Assembly: GCA_018466975.1 (NCBI GenBank)
Contig: CM031556.1
Span: 372,001 to 436,000, forward strand
Length of the DNA: 64,000 nucleotides
Direction: 5' to 3'
Origin: Sparassis latifolia
Taxonomy: Eukaryota > Basidiomycota > Agaricomycetes > Polyporales > Sparassidaceae
Shown here: one piece after another, positions 1 through 11,603 of the stretch
Layout of the letters: each line of letters opens with the position of its first letter
Position numbering within the stretch: position 1 is the first letter of the stretch
Notes under the pieces: generated by a model
What the model was told of the DNA's origin: nothing
Seen by the model: only the letters and a program-made list of their open reading frames with translations
Database searches by the model: none
Position numbers and translations under genes: made by a program

Positions 1-1167
1 TCACCTTCTCACTCGTCTGTCAGTCCTCCTACCAGCTTCACGGAAAGCTCTTTTAATCTGTCGGCGAAGGCTGGGGACACACCACCGCGTACAACCGCGA
101 GCCCAAGCCCGCGGAAAGCCACGGACCGGGACGACTCTGCTGTGGTGGAAATGAAGCTGTCCAGTGGCTCGATCCCACCGTCGCCGTTAGTTCCGACAAG
201 CAGTACCAATCCCCCACCGTCGAGTGCAGTACTTCTCCTGCGTCCGCATCCACAACATCCACATCCGCATCAGCAGCTACAACATTCGCACTCGCACCCG
301 CATTCAAATCTGCAACCGCACCCACATCCTCAATCGAGTCGCCTCGATACTTGGCGGTCAGAAGTGCATACCTCTAATACACCAAGAACCGAAGTGCCAT
401 CACAACAAGTACCTGCTGGGTCTGCACCTGGTGCTGTTGAGCACTACGTGCAAGAGCAGAATGATGCCGCCGCTCACTTGCTGCCTCGACCACCTCACCG
501 CGGGCGTGCATTTGATCACGCGCAGCCGAGGAAACTGCACGAGGACACGTCACCGCCGCTGCTATCAACCTACAATGAGCCGATCCGGAGGGTGGTCGAA
601 GATATGCGCGAGCAGCGCATGAGCCTGTGCCAGAGTTTGCGCCAATATGTCTTCGTCCATCGGGCGGTGATTGAGGGGGCGCTGATGATCGTGGATGAGG
701 AGAAGGGGGGAAAGGGGGGAAAGGCGGGGGAGTCCGCGATTCCTGCAAGAGGGCATGGGGGTTTTGGGATTGCAGCAGGCGCGGATCCGCCAGGTCGAGG
801 AAAGAAGGCTGAGGAAGTCGGACCGGTTGACGTAGGGCAAGATTCGCACGAGCCTGTTTCTGAACCTGTGCATGGCGTGAGACTCGGACACTTGGGATCC
901 TCCTTCCCGCTTGGCGAAGAACTTCAGCATCTCTCGTCGCACGTAATGCCAAGTACCGTTGAGACCACGCTCGTCATGCCACCTTCGTCCCCAATTAGGG
1001 TCAAGCGCGGCGCGAGTCCAACTGAACTGCAGAAGGAGGACACGAGTGGCGAGGTTGCCCTCACGAAGCGACCAAGTATTAAACGACAGCAACGCAGGGA
1101 GGGTGACAATCGGTCCGTGGAGTTTACATTCGATCCGTCGTTCATCAGTTCAACCTCGCAGGTGTAG
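1..1167 (+). CDS. Protein tyrosine phosphatase, C-terminal part (5' end outside window)
   Basis: The frame is open from the first base, so the gene enters from the left edge and only its C-terminal ~388 residues are seen. Recognition rests on the stretch around bases 575-690, which reads PIRRVVEDMREQRMSLCQSL followed by QYVFVHRAVIEGAL. This is the end of a classical PTP domain (the R-x-Q-R-x-S/G-M ... QYVFVH element that follows the catalytic loop). The HC-x5-R phosphate-binding loop is not visible in this frame and must lie upstream or be separated by the long insert. Before the PTP element there is a His/Pro-rich low-complexity stretch (bases ~235-350) and after it a Gly/Lys-rich and then charged tail ending in TAG at 1167. 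Such enzymes remove phosphate from tyrosine on signalling proteins, in fungi often on MAP kinases. The family call is fairly secure; the substrate is unknown. Confidence 0.65.
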   Translation, partial: SPSHSSVSPPTSFTESSFNLSAKAGDTPPRTTASPSPRKATDRDDSAVVEMKLSSGSIPPSPLVPTSSTNPPPSSAVLLLRPHPQHPHPHQQLQHSHSHPHSNLQPHPHPQSSRLDTWRSEVHTSNTPRTEVPSQQVPAGSAPGAVEHYVQEQNDAAAHLLPRPPHRGRAFDHAQPRKLHEDTSPPLLSTYNEPIRRVVEDMREQRMSLCQSLRQYVFVHRAVIEGALMIVDEEKGGKGGKAGESAIPARGHGGFGIAAGADPPGRGKKAEEVGPVDVGQDSHEPVSEPVHGVRLGHLGSSFPLGEELQHLSSHVMPSTVETTLVMPPSSPIRVKRGASPTELQKEDTSGEVALTKRPSIKRQQRREGDNRSVEFTFDPSFISSTSQV

Positions 1168-2599
1168 TCTGGCTCGCGGTTGCGCTGCGGTTTCTCCCGT
1201 AATCTGCGCGCCCTCCAAGTCCGTGCCTTGAAGGGGGAAGACACGTTTTCGCCCACCTGCAGACGCCAGATCACCCATGACCATCGTTTCCGACTTCGAC
1301 TTCAATATGCGGTGTCATTCTCTCGTCACTCATACACTCGGCTGGACATTAGGTTGTACCCGTATCTTCTTTTGCTTGCTTGCTGACTTGTTTTGGGACC
1401 ATGTTGGATACCATGATCCGCCCGGAGTGTGATATTTATGTACCTTCTGCCCCGTGTCCAAAGGATATTGACGTCGGTTGTACGCATCCATACGCGAGGC
1501 GTCCTGCCCCGCAAGCACATAGGTTATGTAGACCGCAGATCTGCTGTTTCGAGTCCTGTACAGTAGGGGGCCACTCTTATCGCAATCCATCGACCCGCGG
1601 GTTCACTTATCAAAGCTCTCTGGTGGCGTGGCTGTGTTTTGCTGTGCGGATATTTCATGATTGAGGAATTCTCGACGCTACTGATTTGTGTCCTGCTTCC
1701 CAAAGGTCATATTGCTTCATCTGGCTCTGCGCGAGTAAATCCAGCGTGTACTTCTTGAAATAGGCATGGCAACCCTGTGCGAGATGAGCCAGCGCTGTGG
1801 AAAGCTCGCCTATTTCTCAGTACTGAATCTTCTCGCATGTTCTGCGTCTGAATTCGCCGTACTTCTCACAGTATGTCGTCACAGGCCTCTTAATTACTAT
1901 CGGTAACGAGCAGATGAGTTCGGGCATGACGCGGCAGGGTGCGTGTGGTCTTATCGACTCTGCTTGGCGACTGGTGGCTTGGGTGACTAGTGTCGAATGT
2001 AAGTAAAGGGATGGAATGGGAACTGCGATCTCGACCCGCCACCACTGTTGGCAACACTCGCTCCCAAAGCCTCGTTCCCGCAACCCCTTGATGATGCACG
2101 GGGACGACGTGCGCTTTCCACCTGCCGATGGGCTTACAGGGACTTACCTTGTAAAGACGCAAGTGCAACTGTGTAATCCACAAGTGGACCCCTACGTCTC
2201 AATTTGTCCGCCGGCTTCTTCCAAAACTCTATCAGCCTTTTTGGGTAGAGACGTGAAGTTCGCCGTCTCGCTGCGCTCAGCAGGACATCGGGCCCCGCCC
2301 AGGTGATATGTCAAAGCCAAGCTCAGAGAGGACATTGAAGTGGAACCTGAGCGTTCGATCTAGCGTCAACCAGCGCGTGTGACCTTCGGACTATCTGTCG
2401 TGCTTGCAAGCTGAGCACTGAACGTCAACAAAGTTCAGCGTGAAACCCCGGGTAATTCCTCATGCAGAAGTCCTGCGTCTCTGACAATCTCGTGCATGGC
2501 AAGTGTGGTACGTCGCGATATGTACCTTCCATTGCAATTTGCACACACAGATGACGACATATCTTAGTTCTCCGTTTCCCGCATCGCCATGGCCGTCGC
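1168..2599. other. Intergenic, no gene seen
   Basis: This 1.4 kb stretch separates the phosphatase 3' end from the GH15 3' end. Short open frames on both strands have no recognisable domain and no consistent intron pattern. It probably holds the two converging 3' UTRs. Confidence 0.5.
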
Positions 2600-5500
2600 T
2601 CAGCTCTTCATTTTCAATTGCATGCGCGAGAGGTTGTATGCAGCAGATATGAGCGTGACGTGGCTGTTGTGTCCGGTGGCGTCTTAAGGTCAGTAAGGGG
2701 CCTCACGACAGTATGACTAGACGTACGTGAATCCTTGGACCGCATTACCCAGCCTGCGCGAGACAATTAGATATTATTACGACGAGAAGGATGCCCAACG
2801 CGCTCACCCCTCGCCCGCGTCGGAGATCTCCTCCGTGCACAGCCCGACGTGGTTCATATATTGCAAAAAGTCCTGAACAGGGCGACAATTATCCACACCG
2901 GCTCGCCGTCAGACGCACGGATGCGACACCAACGCACCTCGAACATCGTCACAGCCTTCGTCAGCATCGTCTTGTCGAACTCGCCCGCGCGAGCCAGCGC
3001 TTCGATGGACCTGGGAGCACCCGCGGTCATCGTGAGCGAGACAATACAAAACTATGTGATCGAAACGCACCACAGCGTGCATAGGCAGAACGTGCCCTCC
3101 TCTCCGCCGACGCCATCATCCGTCTTCGCCACGTCGTACCGGAAGACCAGGCCCTACGCAAGACGACGTCGCCGTCATGTGCATTCCGAGATTAGCATGT
3201 AGAAAACATCACGTACATTTGACGTCAGCCCACCCTGCTCCGGGCTCCTTAGAATCTGCTTCAGGGTGCTCAGGAAGCGCGGATCGGCCTATGTGCCAGA
3301 GGCATCAGCGCCCCAGCCAATGGGAACCCAAGCGAGAAGAAGCGCACGATGACGCACCGGCGTAGAGAAGAAGACGAGCGGCATGATCATGAGCGACGAG
3401 TCGAGGATGTCCGGGTCCTCGTAGCTCTGCCCGAAGAATTGCTTATCCGGATTCCACGCCTTCTGCATGATCTCCTCGTACAACGTATCGCGCGCCACAT
3501 ACCACTCATTGCGCCGTGGGCACGGAAGCGAGCGTTTGTCCGCCAGACGGAGCCCTGTGAGACGGGCGTGTGCATGATGCGGGCCCGGGAGAGGGGAGAG
3601 TGGACGTACCGCGATCTATAGCAACCCTGTACAGACGGGTGCATATGCATCATACATAGATCGAGCATGGAGAACATGGACTCACCACAACATGACCTAC
3701 ACATCGTTCCGATCAATATATCCGCGACAATTATCATTGCACCCACCTTCGAATACTGGGTAAGACGTCCGTGAGACAATTAAGTCTATACGTCCACGGA
3801 AACAGACGCACCGTGAAGTGGCGATGCCGATCGCGGACTTCCCTATTGTCGATGACATGATTCAGATAATTATTTTTAACAGCCACGCTACGATTCGCGC
3901 GACTGCTCACTGACCAGATGGACCTGTCGGGGAACGAAGAAAAAGACAGTTAATTTCTGGATGCAAGGTCAGCAGGCGAGTGCACGTGGTAGAAACGTAC
4001 AAATCCGGCTTGTTCATGTTCGCGATGACGACTGTGCGGTGAGTTCATTGAGACACCCTACTAGTTGGAGAAACGGACAGCGCTCACAGTCGACGCTGGG
4101 TGAGAAATCGTCAGTCGGTGTGATATCCAGGCATAAAAATACGTACATTTCTCGGACGGATACCCTACAAACGATGCCCCCAATGAATAACGGACTTCAC
4201 AGCAGGTCGTGCATACGCACCATGTATCATACGACTGGTACCCTCAGCAATCAGTGACTGTCGAGACTAATCACATCGTCACGTACCAGTGGTCTTCCAT
4301 ACTGGTAACAAAAAGGCAGTTCAGACATAAGAGAACACAATGGCCAGCAGGTATATACCTTTTGCGACAGATAGATACAATCCATCCTACAAATGGAAGT
4401 TCGGCCGCATCCGTTAGACAGTCAGTCAATACTGTCTGCCCGACGGCATGTTTAGAACGTGACGAGCTGAATATCGAAAATTACGCACATGCTCACAGCT
4501 CCCCGTAAATGTCCTAAAATTCGGAGGCACAGGTATAGTTTACCCAGACTGAACGAAAGTGACGGGAAACTTACCAGCTGGACATGGTCAATCGCGCCGT
4601 TCCCAATCCTGGAGAGTATGAAGTACGTTAGTACAGAGGCAGAGAAACGCCAGCAAGGATGTGTTACTTACCGCACAGGCTTCGAGCCTTTATGTCCGTC
4701 AAGGTGCGTCAGCTCGAGTTCCGGGAACTCTTTATTTCCTGTGGATGCGAGGAATTTATCAGTCAACGAGTGAATGGCAGAATTCTTCCCTCACCATGGA
4801 TAGTATACCTGATGATAGAACAAACAGAGTGAATGAAGTGAAGTGACGGGCGAACATTGTTACCCACATGATGTTCAACGAGCCGTCCGGGTTCTTATCG
4901 CGGACGCGATCAAAGATAAAGTCCATGTACGCTGCAAACGCGATCGCAGGTAAGCACATTGGCATTGAACCAAGAGGTGGGGGAATCGTACCGTTCGCCT
5001 CGTGCGTGAAGCCGAGTCGGATGAGCGCGTACAGCGTGAAGGACGCGTCGCGGATCCACGAGGCACTGCGAACATTGCATGAGCATTAGATATATGTCTT
5101 AATCTGGAAACAGCGCACCGATAGTCCCTGTCAAAAAGTAATATTAGATTTACGTACTCGTATCGAAGAATAGCTCACGAACGACGCACCAATTTCTCGT
5201 TCCACCGATGTACTCTGGGAGACTGAACGTCGGGCTTGCAACAACAGCACCTGAGAAGATTATGCACTGTCATCCAGGATACATGATCTAAGAAAAATAG
5301 GGACGAACCAGTGGGCTCGTAGATGAGCAGCTTTAGCGCGAGTGCGCTGCGGTTGACCGCCTCCTTCCACGATCCCTGGTAGGTCGAGCGTCGGATCCAG
5401 CTATTCCAGTACAAATTGGTGGTCTAGTTTGAAGACCGTGCGCGAATGATGACAGGAGGTTCGATTCAAATACTGAGTTAGCCCGTTGATGATGATTCGC

Positions 5501-6972
5501 GCTTATGAAGCGACCGCACCTCGAGGAGATCATGTAACAGTAGCTAATCGCGTCAAGTGTCAATCGATAACCGCAAGGGTTGGAAAAAAGTGGCGCTCGA
5601 ACGAAGAGCGGCATACCTTTGTCAACAAAGGATCTTCTGGGAGGCGCAGATGTGAAGCGCTCATAAGCAATTCTGCAGTTTGCAAAAATTGTTGTGACAC
5701 TGTAAGCAAAATTTGAGCGGAAAACGGGGAACTTTAGGGCTCACTCTCGTACGGCACTCCCATCCTCTGTGCTCGCTCCTCACTCGGACGTGCTACCTCA
5801 GGCAGCTCGCAGTCTGGAGGTGTGCGCAGCACGAACGTCACTACCTGGCCTTCGCGCAGCACCAAGTCGCAGCTCGCACTCAGCCCGAGATGGCCTTTCT
5901 TCGTAAGGTCGAGCAGCTCGAGGCGCACATTAGGCACCGCGATGTGGTCCAGCGCAGACTCGGCGATGTAGCGAAGGTCGAGCGAGAGCCCCTCCTCGGA
6001 CTTGAAGAGCACCTTTGTGTGATCTGAAGAGGGTGAGACTACCGAGGTGTCTTGCACGAGCTCGGTCGCGTGCTTGGAGCGTGCATAGTTGAACGCGGGA
6101 GCGCATTCAATGCGGAGCGGGAAGGTCCCGCGAATGACCTGCGAATGACCCGATGAGAGAACCTCGAACGTTGGTGTATGCTTGGCTCGTACCTCTACAC
6201 GCCGAATGAGCCACGGTAGGAGCGGCCTTGTAGTTGCACCACGTGATTGGCGAGGGAGGAAATCTAGCAAAAGTCAGCGACACATCACTGACGGTATAAA
6301 CGTTGTAGACATACCTGTTACAGTCGCAACACCTTGCTCATTGAGAAATCTACTCATGGTAAGCATTTAGTGTGAGAAAATATTTGATCTCGCACTTGGT
6401 TTGAAGCACCTGAGAAAATATCAACAAAGTGGTTAAATATAGTGGGATCGGCTTACATTAGAGCTCGGGAGATAGCTCTGCTTTGTTGTAAATGGTACAG
6501 TAGGCGTAATAGAGAAATGACCGCCCTGCAACAATATGAGCGGTACGAATTGTGTCAGGTCGAATGTTTTGTACCTTGTCCTTGTCGAGGATTCGAGCGA
6601 ATACAGAAGGGGAGTCGAAATTCGGGATGCAGTAGCTTTCAACTGCGGGAATCTATTCAGCACTTCCCTTACTGTGGCGAGGGTTGATATGTCCGATCCC
6701 TCTCATGTGGATAGAGCTTCTCCACATCGTGACTACGGCGGTACTCACTGGAACCGTCTATGCTGACCTGTAAACAATTCAGAAATCAACTAAAACTAGC
6801 GTAACAGCTAACATACCAGGGCAGCAGTCCTCAAGTTACCAATACTGAACGAGTTCTCTGTAAGCATAGAAGTATACCCACGCTGGAGACGCGCTCACAG
6901 GCCATGGTCGGCGATAGGTATGTAACCGCGTTCCCCATGGCTAGGTTCGTTGACATTCATCATTGTAGGCAT
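2600..6972 (-). CDS. Glycoside hydrolase family 15 protein (trehalase/glucoamylase-like)
   Basis: A gene with many short introns. From the N-terminus I can read a TREH_N-like domain ([20 protein letters not shown], then [41 protein letters not shown] and [10 protein letters not shown]) and then the (alpha/alpha)6 GH15 domain ([75 protein letters not shown]). The general-acid region [13 protein letters not shown] lies near 3100 and the protein ends [20 protein letters not shown] plus eight residues, with TGA at 2600-2602. No signal peptide is visible, so it is probably intracellular. The start is the ATG at 6972 (or ATGs at 6963/6960), just before [14 protein letters not shown]. No frameshift or stop was found in the exons checked. 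GH15 members cleave terminal alpha-1,4 glucose or alpha,alpha-trehalose; the sequence does not decide which. Confidence 0.85.
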
Positions 6973-7696
6973 GCGAATTTTGAGAGGCAAAGAACAGTGT
7001 GCTATGGTCACAACAGGAAGACAGACGGAGAGACGCAAACCAGAGTGAGCACCTGATATGCGTTGGACAGGAGCGACGACGATGGGAATGCTTGCCAATC
7101 CAATCTTATCATCTGCACCTCCTCTGATCTAGCCGCCCAGCTGCTAATTCGCTAGCAGGATGTGACTGCATTACAGGCTCAAGTACTCGTATGCTGGAGG
7201 AGGTGTGTACATAGATCATGGTGGGTATCAACAGCCGGCCATGTGCGAAGAGGCAAGTCCGTCTGGATTCGTAAACGCTGATCATAAGGACAGAGTCCAG
7301 ACTATAGTTCTAGTGCCTGTTTTTATACTTACCAGCGCGTCGTGTGCAGTACGCATCGCTTCTGGGCACCAACCGACTGAACGCGCCCCAAGAATTCAAG
7401 CTTCTTCCGGTAGATGCATGTTGCATGCGGTGCAAGGGTACTGTAGTGACCTCGGCATTGAGCCTCCATCACCGAACTCACACCGCTTTGCAGGTTCCAT
7501 GCCCGGACTGAGCTATTATGGAATCCTGAATAAATCTTCGAAGTAAGAAACGTTCTACGCGCGAATCGTTTTCCGCTGATCTGCACAGAAGGTGGTGTGC
7601 GTTTGACCATTTCTGTACTAGCGCTACAAACAAACGCTCCGCGCCCCAGGAGGAATGAGCGACCGAGTGTAACCAGGTGCAGTCCGACGCCGACTT
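6973..7696. other. GH15 upstream region
   Basis: About 0.7 kb between the GH15 start and the transposon. It should contain the GH15 promoter. Open frames on both strands have no recognisable domain. Confidence 0.4.
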
Positions 7697-7770
7697 TACA
7701 GTCGCTTGCAAAAGTCGTGAGAATCCCGTGATTTTTTTTTAATTTCGCGCGTCGCGAAGTTCGACCAAAG

Positions 7771-8622
7771 GGGAGTCTCCTTATAGTGGTAGGGGAGTTA
7801 GGTCCTAGCGGAGTTTTAAAACCTAACCTACCGGCGCGGGCGGCCCCGCGTCATGTGCCTACTCAATGCGGCAGGCAACCTGCCCCAAATGGCATTTCTG
7901 ATGTAAGCACATACCTAAGGTTGGGCACTGCACTACAGCTATTCAAATTACACACTCTGCGGCATGTTTTAATAAAAATTAGTGTCCATAACTGAGTGCT
8001 CTATATGCTCTCTAAACATAAAAAAATACTGCCTATGTACAGTTTCAGGTGAGGACCACAACCATGATAACACTTATGTGCAGCCAAACCTGCACACCGG
8101 GACTTTTCTCATATTCAATGCATGTCCTGCCAGTGAAAATTACAACTGGCAGTCCTTGTGATATCATGGAAATTTTTTAAGGTTGCAGGAGAAACTCAGT
8201 GCATTCAGATGGCTACAGTGAATGCAACTGCACTGGGCCGAAGTTTTATTGTGCTACAAGAGGGACATACACTCTCGCCCGAAGGGCGAGCAGAAAATTT
8301 AAAGGATTTCTGCATGCCGTGAATGTGTAAAATTTACAGGACCTAAGCTTCATTAGTTGCCTCACAAGAAGAGTCATCCCTGCAGTTGTGTTCCTATGTC
8401 TGACTGTACTGCATGATTTGAATATAACTCTGGAAAATCATCATGGATTATGTGTAAGTGGCATGAAACCCAATATTCATACACCAAGGCACTTTGCGCA
8501 GGAGTTGAGGACATGCTGGGCATCACGCAAAGATACAGAGTGAATACCTTCTCGCTCGCTCGAATTAATTTCATTTAATTTATTTAATTTCCGGCCAACC
8601 CTACCACTATAAGGAGACTGCC
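7771..8622. mobile_element. hAT-like non-autonomous element, copy 1
   Basis: It begins gggagtctccttatagtgg and ends with the near-perfect reverse complement ccactataaggagactgcc. The pair of copies is bounded by the 8 bp direct repeat gaccaaag (7763-7770 and 9478-9485), the duplication length typical of hAT elements. It has no transposase. The repeated short open frames inside (69 and 66 codons) are identical between copies and match nothing I recognise, so I treat them as chance. Confidence 0.8.
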
Positions 8623-8628
8623 CCAAAG

Positions 8629-9477
8629 GGGAGTCTCCTTATAGTGGTAGGGGAGTTAGGTCCTAGCGGAGTTTTAAAACCTAACCTACCGGCGCGGGCG
8701 GCCCCGCGTCATGTGCCTACTCAATGCGGCAGGCAACCTGCCCCAAATGGCATTTCTGATGTAAGCACATACCTAAGGTTGGGCACTGCACTACAGCTAT
8801 TCAAATTACACACTCTGCGGCATGTTTTAATAAAAATTAGTGTCCATAACTGAGTGCTCTATATGCTCTCTAAACATAAAAAAATACTGCCTATGTACAG
8901 TTTCAGGTGAGGACCACAACCATGATAACACTTATGTGCAGCCAAACCTGCACACCGGGACTTTTCTCATATTCAATGCATGTCCTGCCAGTGAAAATTA
9001 CAACTGGCAGTCCTTGTGATATCATGGAAATTTTTTAAGGTTGCAGGAGAAACTCAGTGCATTCAGATGGCTACAGTGAATGCAACTGCACTGGGCCGAA
9101 GTTTTATTGTGCTACAAGAGGGACATACACTCGCTCAAGGGCGAGCAGAAAATTTAAAGGATTTCTGCATGCCGTGAATGTGTAAAATTTACAGGACCTA
9201 AGCTTCATTAGTTGCCTCACAAGAAGAGTCATCCCTGCAGTTGTGTTCCTATGTCTGACTGTACTGCATGATTTGAATATAACTCTGGAAAATCATCATG
9301 GATTATGTGTAAGTGGCATGAAACCCAATATTCATACACCAAGGCACTTTGCGCAGGAGTTGAGGACATGCTGGGCATCACGCAAAGATACAGAGTGAAT
9401 ACCTTCTCGCTCGCTCGAATTAATTTCATTTAATTTATTTAATTTCCGGCCAACCCTACCACTATAAGGAGACTGCC
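8629..9477. mobile_element. hAT-like non-autonomous element, copy 2 (tandem)
   Basis: A second copy in the same orientation, almost identical to copy 1. The only difference noticed is a small change at the short GC palindrome (8272-8288 versus 9129-9143) that makes it 3 bp shorter. The copies are separated by ccaaag (8623-8628), the last six bases of the 8 bp target duplication. Confidence 0.8.
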
Positions 9478-9508
9478 GACCAAAGGTGTCGCTGTATCTC
9501 ATTCGTTA

Positions 9509-10032
9509 CAGTCATTTGCATATGAAACCGGAAACACGGTGATGAAATCTTTTGTTTGTTTGGGCCAAATATTGCCTTATTTAGTATGACCGAGTCGGTG
9601 ACATCAGTCACACTCTCTTGCTCCCTGGTGTAGTGGCGCCGGACGCTGCGACATTCACTCCTCGGCCAAATATATTGCTGGATTTGTTTTGAGAAGAGCG
9701 AATACAGCCTGCATCAAGTGCTCGGTGGTCTTGCAGTTGAGCAAGTGGATTGGAGACCTGGCAATACCCCCAGGTAGAGTTGCAGAATTTTGTAGATGGT
9801 AGATTTGTGATATCCAGACAGCTGCACCATGTTGGACACAGGGAACTTGTCATGATGGTATCAGTGAGCAATAAGCTTGTGCAATTGCTGGCTAATAATT
9901 GGGGACTCATAGTAAACAGTGTATGTGACGGTCAGTCACGGTGAGGATTCAGTGATACTCGTTAAGGCAATATTTGGCCCAAACAAATAAAAATTTCATG
10001 GCTGTGTTTCCGGTTTCATATGCAAACGACTG
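9509..10032. mobile_element. Tc1/mariner-type MITE, 524 bp
   Basis: Terminal inverted repeats of about 70 bp start CAGTCATTTGCATATGAAAC and the element is flanked by TA (9507-9508 and 10033-10034). Removing it joins the flanks into the sequence found in the intact right repeat of the host transposon. There is no coding capacity. The terminal CAGTC resembles that of the host transposon, but the rest of the end differs, so a different transposase of the same superfamily probably moved it. Confidence 0.85.
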
Positions 10033-10185
10033 TACTCTACTTGTGTATGTAGTATATGTTGCATGCAAATGATAAAAATTGCCCGCAGACACCTGTGCAG
10101 AAATCAGGACTAACCGTGAACTCGGAGCACCGCGGCAGCCCAATTACTGCTCTCGATGCACTAATCTTTCCCTTGTGCGATCAGC

Positions 10186-11576
10186 ATGCCTGGTATGCAA
10201 TATTCTGCTGACCTTCACGAATGAGTCTTGCATCTTGCTCACCTTGGATTTGCTGCTTCAGAGATTGAGTACCTCCTAGCCCTCCCGTGGTCGACTGTTT
10301 ATCACACCCTACAACATGAACCGGCTCCTTCAATGACACTTCCACTCGCAGCGGACGGCCTCGTGCACTCACCCGAGATGATGTTGAGGTGAGTTGTTTT
10401 GCTGTACATTGACATGAACTGATCTCAAAATGATCTGCAGCTCATTCTGGAGGTTTGCGAAATTCAGCCAAACGTCTATCTTGATGAGTTGAAGGAAGAA
10501 TTGGAGCTGCAAAATGTAGACATATCATTGGCTGCTCTTTGCCGGTATCTTCATCGGAATGGCATTACACATAAACGAGTGAGTTGGACACTTATTGACA
10601 TGCGGGATGTATTCATGTGCTATCTAAGCTTGCTCAGATTGCTCGTGAACGTAACCACGAAAGGCGTGCACTTTTCGTTGATACGGTGCAGCAATATGAT
10701 GCAGCCCAGTTGGTGTCAGTCGATGAGGCTGCGGTGGACACTCGTAACATGACACGGAACTTCGGCTGGTCCTATAGTGGTGTACGGGCTTCTGAGAGAG
10801 TGCCGTTGGAACGTGGTATTTGGTGTGTATGCTGATAAGGACATTTTACGAGCTAATGATTTGTATGTGTAGATATTCTGTTCTGCCCGCATTGAGTCTC
10901 GATAGTGTACTACATGTCAACATTGTTGAAGGATCATTCAATGCAATCACATTCCGACACTTCATTCGTACATTACTTGACCGAATGAATCCTTTCCCTG
11001 CACCAAATAGTGTCATTCTCCTTGACAATGCGAGCATCCATCATTCCGAAGAGACTTTGGACATGATTGTAGAACGGTCAGTTGTTTATAGCTCCCACCA
11101 TATTATATTCACTTCTGTGGTGGGTTATACATCAGGAAAACCCAACTTTTACTTAAAGGTGTCCTTATGTGACTTAAATGCACTTATGGGCCTTAAATAA
11201 GGTAAAAAAGGACAAAAAGTCCATAAGTCATATTTCCTTAGAGGCTTAAAAGTTGACTTTTGAGAACTTATAGGCCTTAAATAAGGCAAAAAAGGACAAA
11301 AAGTCGGAATAAGTCCCATAAGTAAAAGTTGGGTTTTCCTGATGTAGTGGAATGCGCTACATATTTCTACCACCATATTCTCCAGACTTACAGCCCATTG
11401 AAGAACTGTTCCATGAACTGAAGGAATGGATACGACAAAACTACATTGAAGGACATGCAGCCATGAGGTGCACCAATGGCCCTGCACATCCATGGATATT
11501 TCTGATGGAAGGACTTGATCATATTACTCCTGATGATGCATATGGGTTCTTCAAAGATACTGGATATATACAATAA
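10186..11576 (+). pseudogene. Decayed Tc1/IS630-type DDE transposase
   Basis: From the ATG at 10186 the frame reads MPGMQYSADLHE, hits TGA at 10222-10224, and continues as a helix-turn-helix (LHLAHLGFAASEIEYLL, STVYHTLQHE). A one-base shift near 10330 is needed to reach GRPRALTRDDVE. After an intron come YLDELKEELELQ and ISLAALCRYLHRNGITHKR. The DDE_3 catalytic core follows: VSVDEAAVDT (first Asp), VILLDNASIHHSEE (second Asp) and FLPPYSPDLQPIEELF (acidic third residue). Introns are near 10393-10440, 10580-10639, 10823-10872 and 11077-11347. Splicing the third would create a second TGA (TG joined to A). Both stops are explained by C-to-T change of a CGA arginine codon. It would have cut and pasted the host element; it is probably inactive now. 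Confidence 0.8.
11130..11344. mobile_element. 215 bp MITE inside a transposase intron
   Basis: The ends catcaggaaaacccaacttt and its reverse complement form a ~24 bp inverted repeat flanked by TA (11128-11129, 11345-11346). The inside holds two near-copies of a ~35 bp unit (ggccttaaataagg followed by aaaaaaggacaaaaagtc). The element lies at the 3' end of the intron and its right-hand TA supplies the T and A of the TAG acceptor at 11345-11347. Confidence 0.85.
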
Positions 11577-11603
11577 AGTAGAGACTAATTCAAAAGTTGT
11601 ACT

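Larger units (their letters stand above)
7699..10135 (+). repeat. Left terminal inverted repeat (split by insertions)
   Basis: The repeat proper is 7699-7770, 9478-9508 and 10033-10135. These pieces align in order with the reverse complement of 13203-13399, ending at the shared CCGCGG. The gaps are exactly the inserted elements, so the uninterrupted right repeat serves as the empty-site reference. Confidence 0.85.

Noticed and set aside
565..1092. Antisense open frame (175 codons) opposite the phosphatase tail, with protein-like composition.
   Set aside because: The plus strand carries the recognisable PTP end and an uninterrupted frame from the window edge; the antisense frame has no domain I know and no intron signals.
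5440..5480. A ggttcgattcaaat motif resembling a tRNA T-loop.
   Set aside because: No acceptor stem, anticodon arm or D-arm could be folded around it; it lies in a GH15 intron region.
7786..9429. Duplicated short open frames (69 and 66 codons) inside the hAT-like pair.
   Set aside because: They are identical only because the elements are duplicates; no start context, domain or splice pattern supports them as genes.
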